Made by a program: the position numbers and the translations under genes. A stretch of DNA of 64,000 nucleotides from Paenibacillus silagei (GTDB lineage: Bacteria > Bacillota > Bacilli > Paenibacillales > Paenibacillaceae): the NCBI RefSeq assembly GCF_017874735.1, contig NZ_JAGGLV010000007.1, forward strand, positions 124,001 through 188,000. Direction: 5' to 3'. Below are positions 59,558 to 64,000 of this stretch, one piece after another (the stretch's first letter is position 1; each line of letters opens with the position of its first letter). The notes below the pieces were generated by a model. It did not search any database, was not told the origin of the DNA, and was given only the letters and a program-made list of their open reading frames with translations.

Positions 59558-59616
59558 GGATTGTTACTGCAAAGGCAAAACCCAAAACATGGTCACGTGT
59601 TTTGGGTTTTGCCTTT
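59558..59616 (+). promoter_or_regulatory. RAT-like antiterminator and terminator upstream of licT
   Basis: GGATTGTTACTGC followed by GGCAAAACC resembles a LicT-type RAT but is about four bases shorter than the usual 29, so the apical stem is reduced. Its 3' part is the left arm of a perfect 19-bp terminator stem (59571-59589 with 59598-59616, loop of eight), followed by CTTTATG. The overlap of RAT and terminator is the normal antitermination arrangement. Confidence 0.7.
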
Positions 59617-59718
59617 CTTTATGTTAAGGACCCTGCGGGACGCTGCAAGGAACCTTGACCCGTCTAACATCCTGTAAGCAATGCCAAATGAAATTCGGGG
59701 TAAAGGAGGGCAGCTTGG

Positions 59719-64000
<4,282 letters not shown>

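Noticed and set aside
59461-59658. 65-codon frame upstream of licT
   Set aside because: It covers the cre site, promoter, RAT and a perfect terminator, so the region is regulatory, not coding.

Overview
The window reads as chromosome of a Gram-positive, moderately GC-rich member of the Bacillota, most likely a Paenibacillus. The support is strong AGGAGG-type ribosome binding sites, frequent GTG/TTG starts, Bacillus-like Fur, OppD, ExoA and LicT proteins, an S-layer-homology protein, a TPP riboswitch in front of thi genes, ECF promoters and a CcpA cre site. I see no phage, integrase, transposase, CRISPR array, tRNA or rRNA.

Layout. 1-6270: one-strand cluster of a HEAT-like protein (5' end off the window), a MoxR AAA ATPase, a DUF5682 protein and a vWA protein. 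6394-9660: asd, a tiny basic protein, an RluF-type pseudouridine synthase and a lipoprotein. 9756-12323: an ABC exporter divergent from a GNAT acetyltransferase whose stop codon lies in a nine-copy 51-bp tandem array. 12899-18130: TPP-riboswitch operon thiZ-thiX-thiY-thiM-thiD-thiE (minus strand). 18141-22967: TetR/MFS efflux pair with twin operators, then a polar amino acid ABC transporter. 23178-26623: SLH protein, an internally duplicated unknown protein, fur, an AIM24-like protein and a small basic protein. 26627-32718: AraC regulator divergent from a five-gene sugar/cyclitol operon. 32801-39804: fabV, HXXEE membrane protein, orphan oppD, arabinanase lipoprotein, fabF and a divergent MmyB-type regulator. 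39929-46999: citrate synthase, exoA, amidase, VanZ/RDD protein, aminopeptidase. 47076-49218: 52-bp tandem array and an ECF sigma/anti-sigma pair. 49284-53573: acetyltransferase, DUF5050 protein, atypical carbamoyltransferase and a repeat-containing XRE regulator. 53663-57273: TelA / vWA / XpaC-like operon behind an ECF promoter. 57659-58815: purine-type riboswitch with an EamA transporter. 59501-64000: licT-bglP-bglH beta-glucoside operon with cre site and two RAT/terminator modules.

The items I consider most novel are: (1) a purine-riboswitch-like leader with an unusual L2 and an extra base in J3/1, in front of an EamA exporter; (2) a roughly 95-bp two-hairpin interspersed element present three times, always in the same orientation just downstream of an intrinsic terminator, with a compensatory base change in its first stem; (3) the MoxR/DUF5682/vWA cluster, whose DUF5682 member carries two GxxH motifs and a Glu reminiscent of the TIKI/TraB/EreA-like enzymes; (4) the TelA/vWA/XpaC-like operon, whose first gene appears to start at CTG. 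Coordinates and motifs were read by eye; family names rest on recognition of motifs and were not checked by database search.
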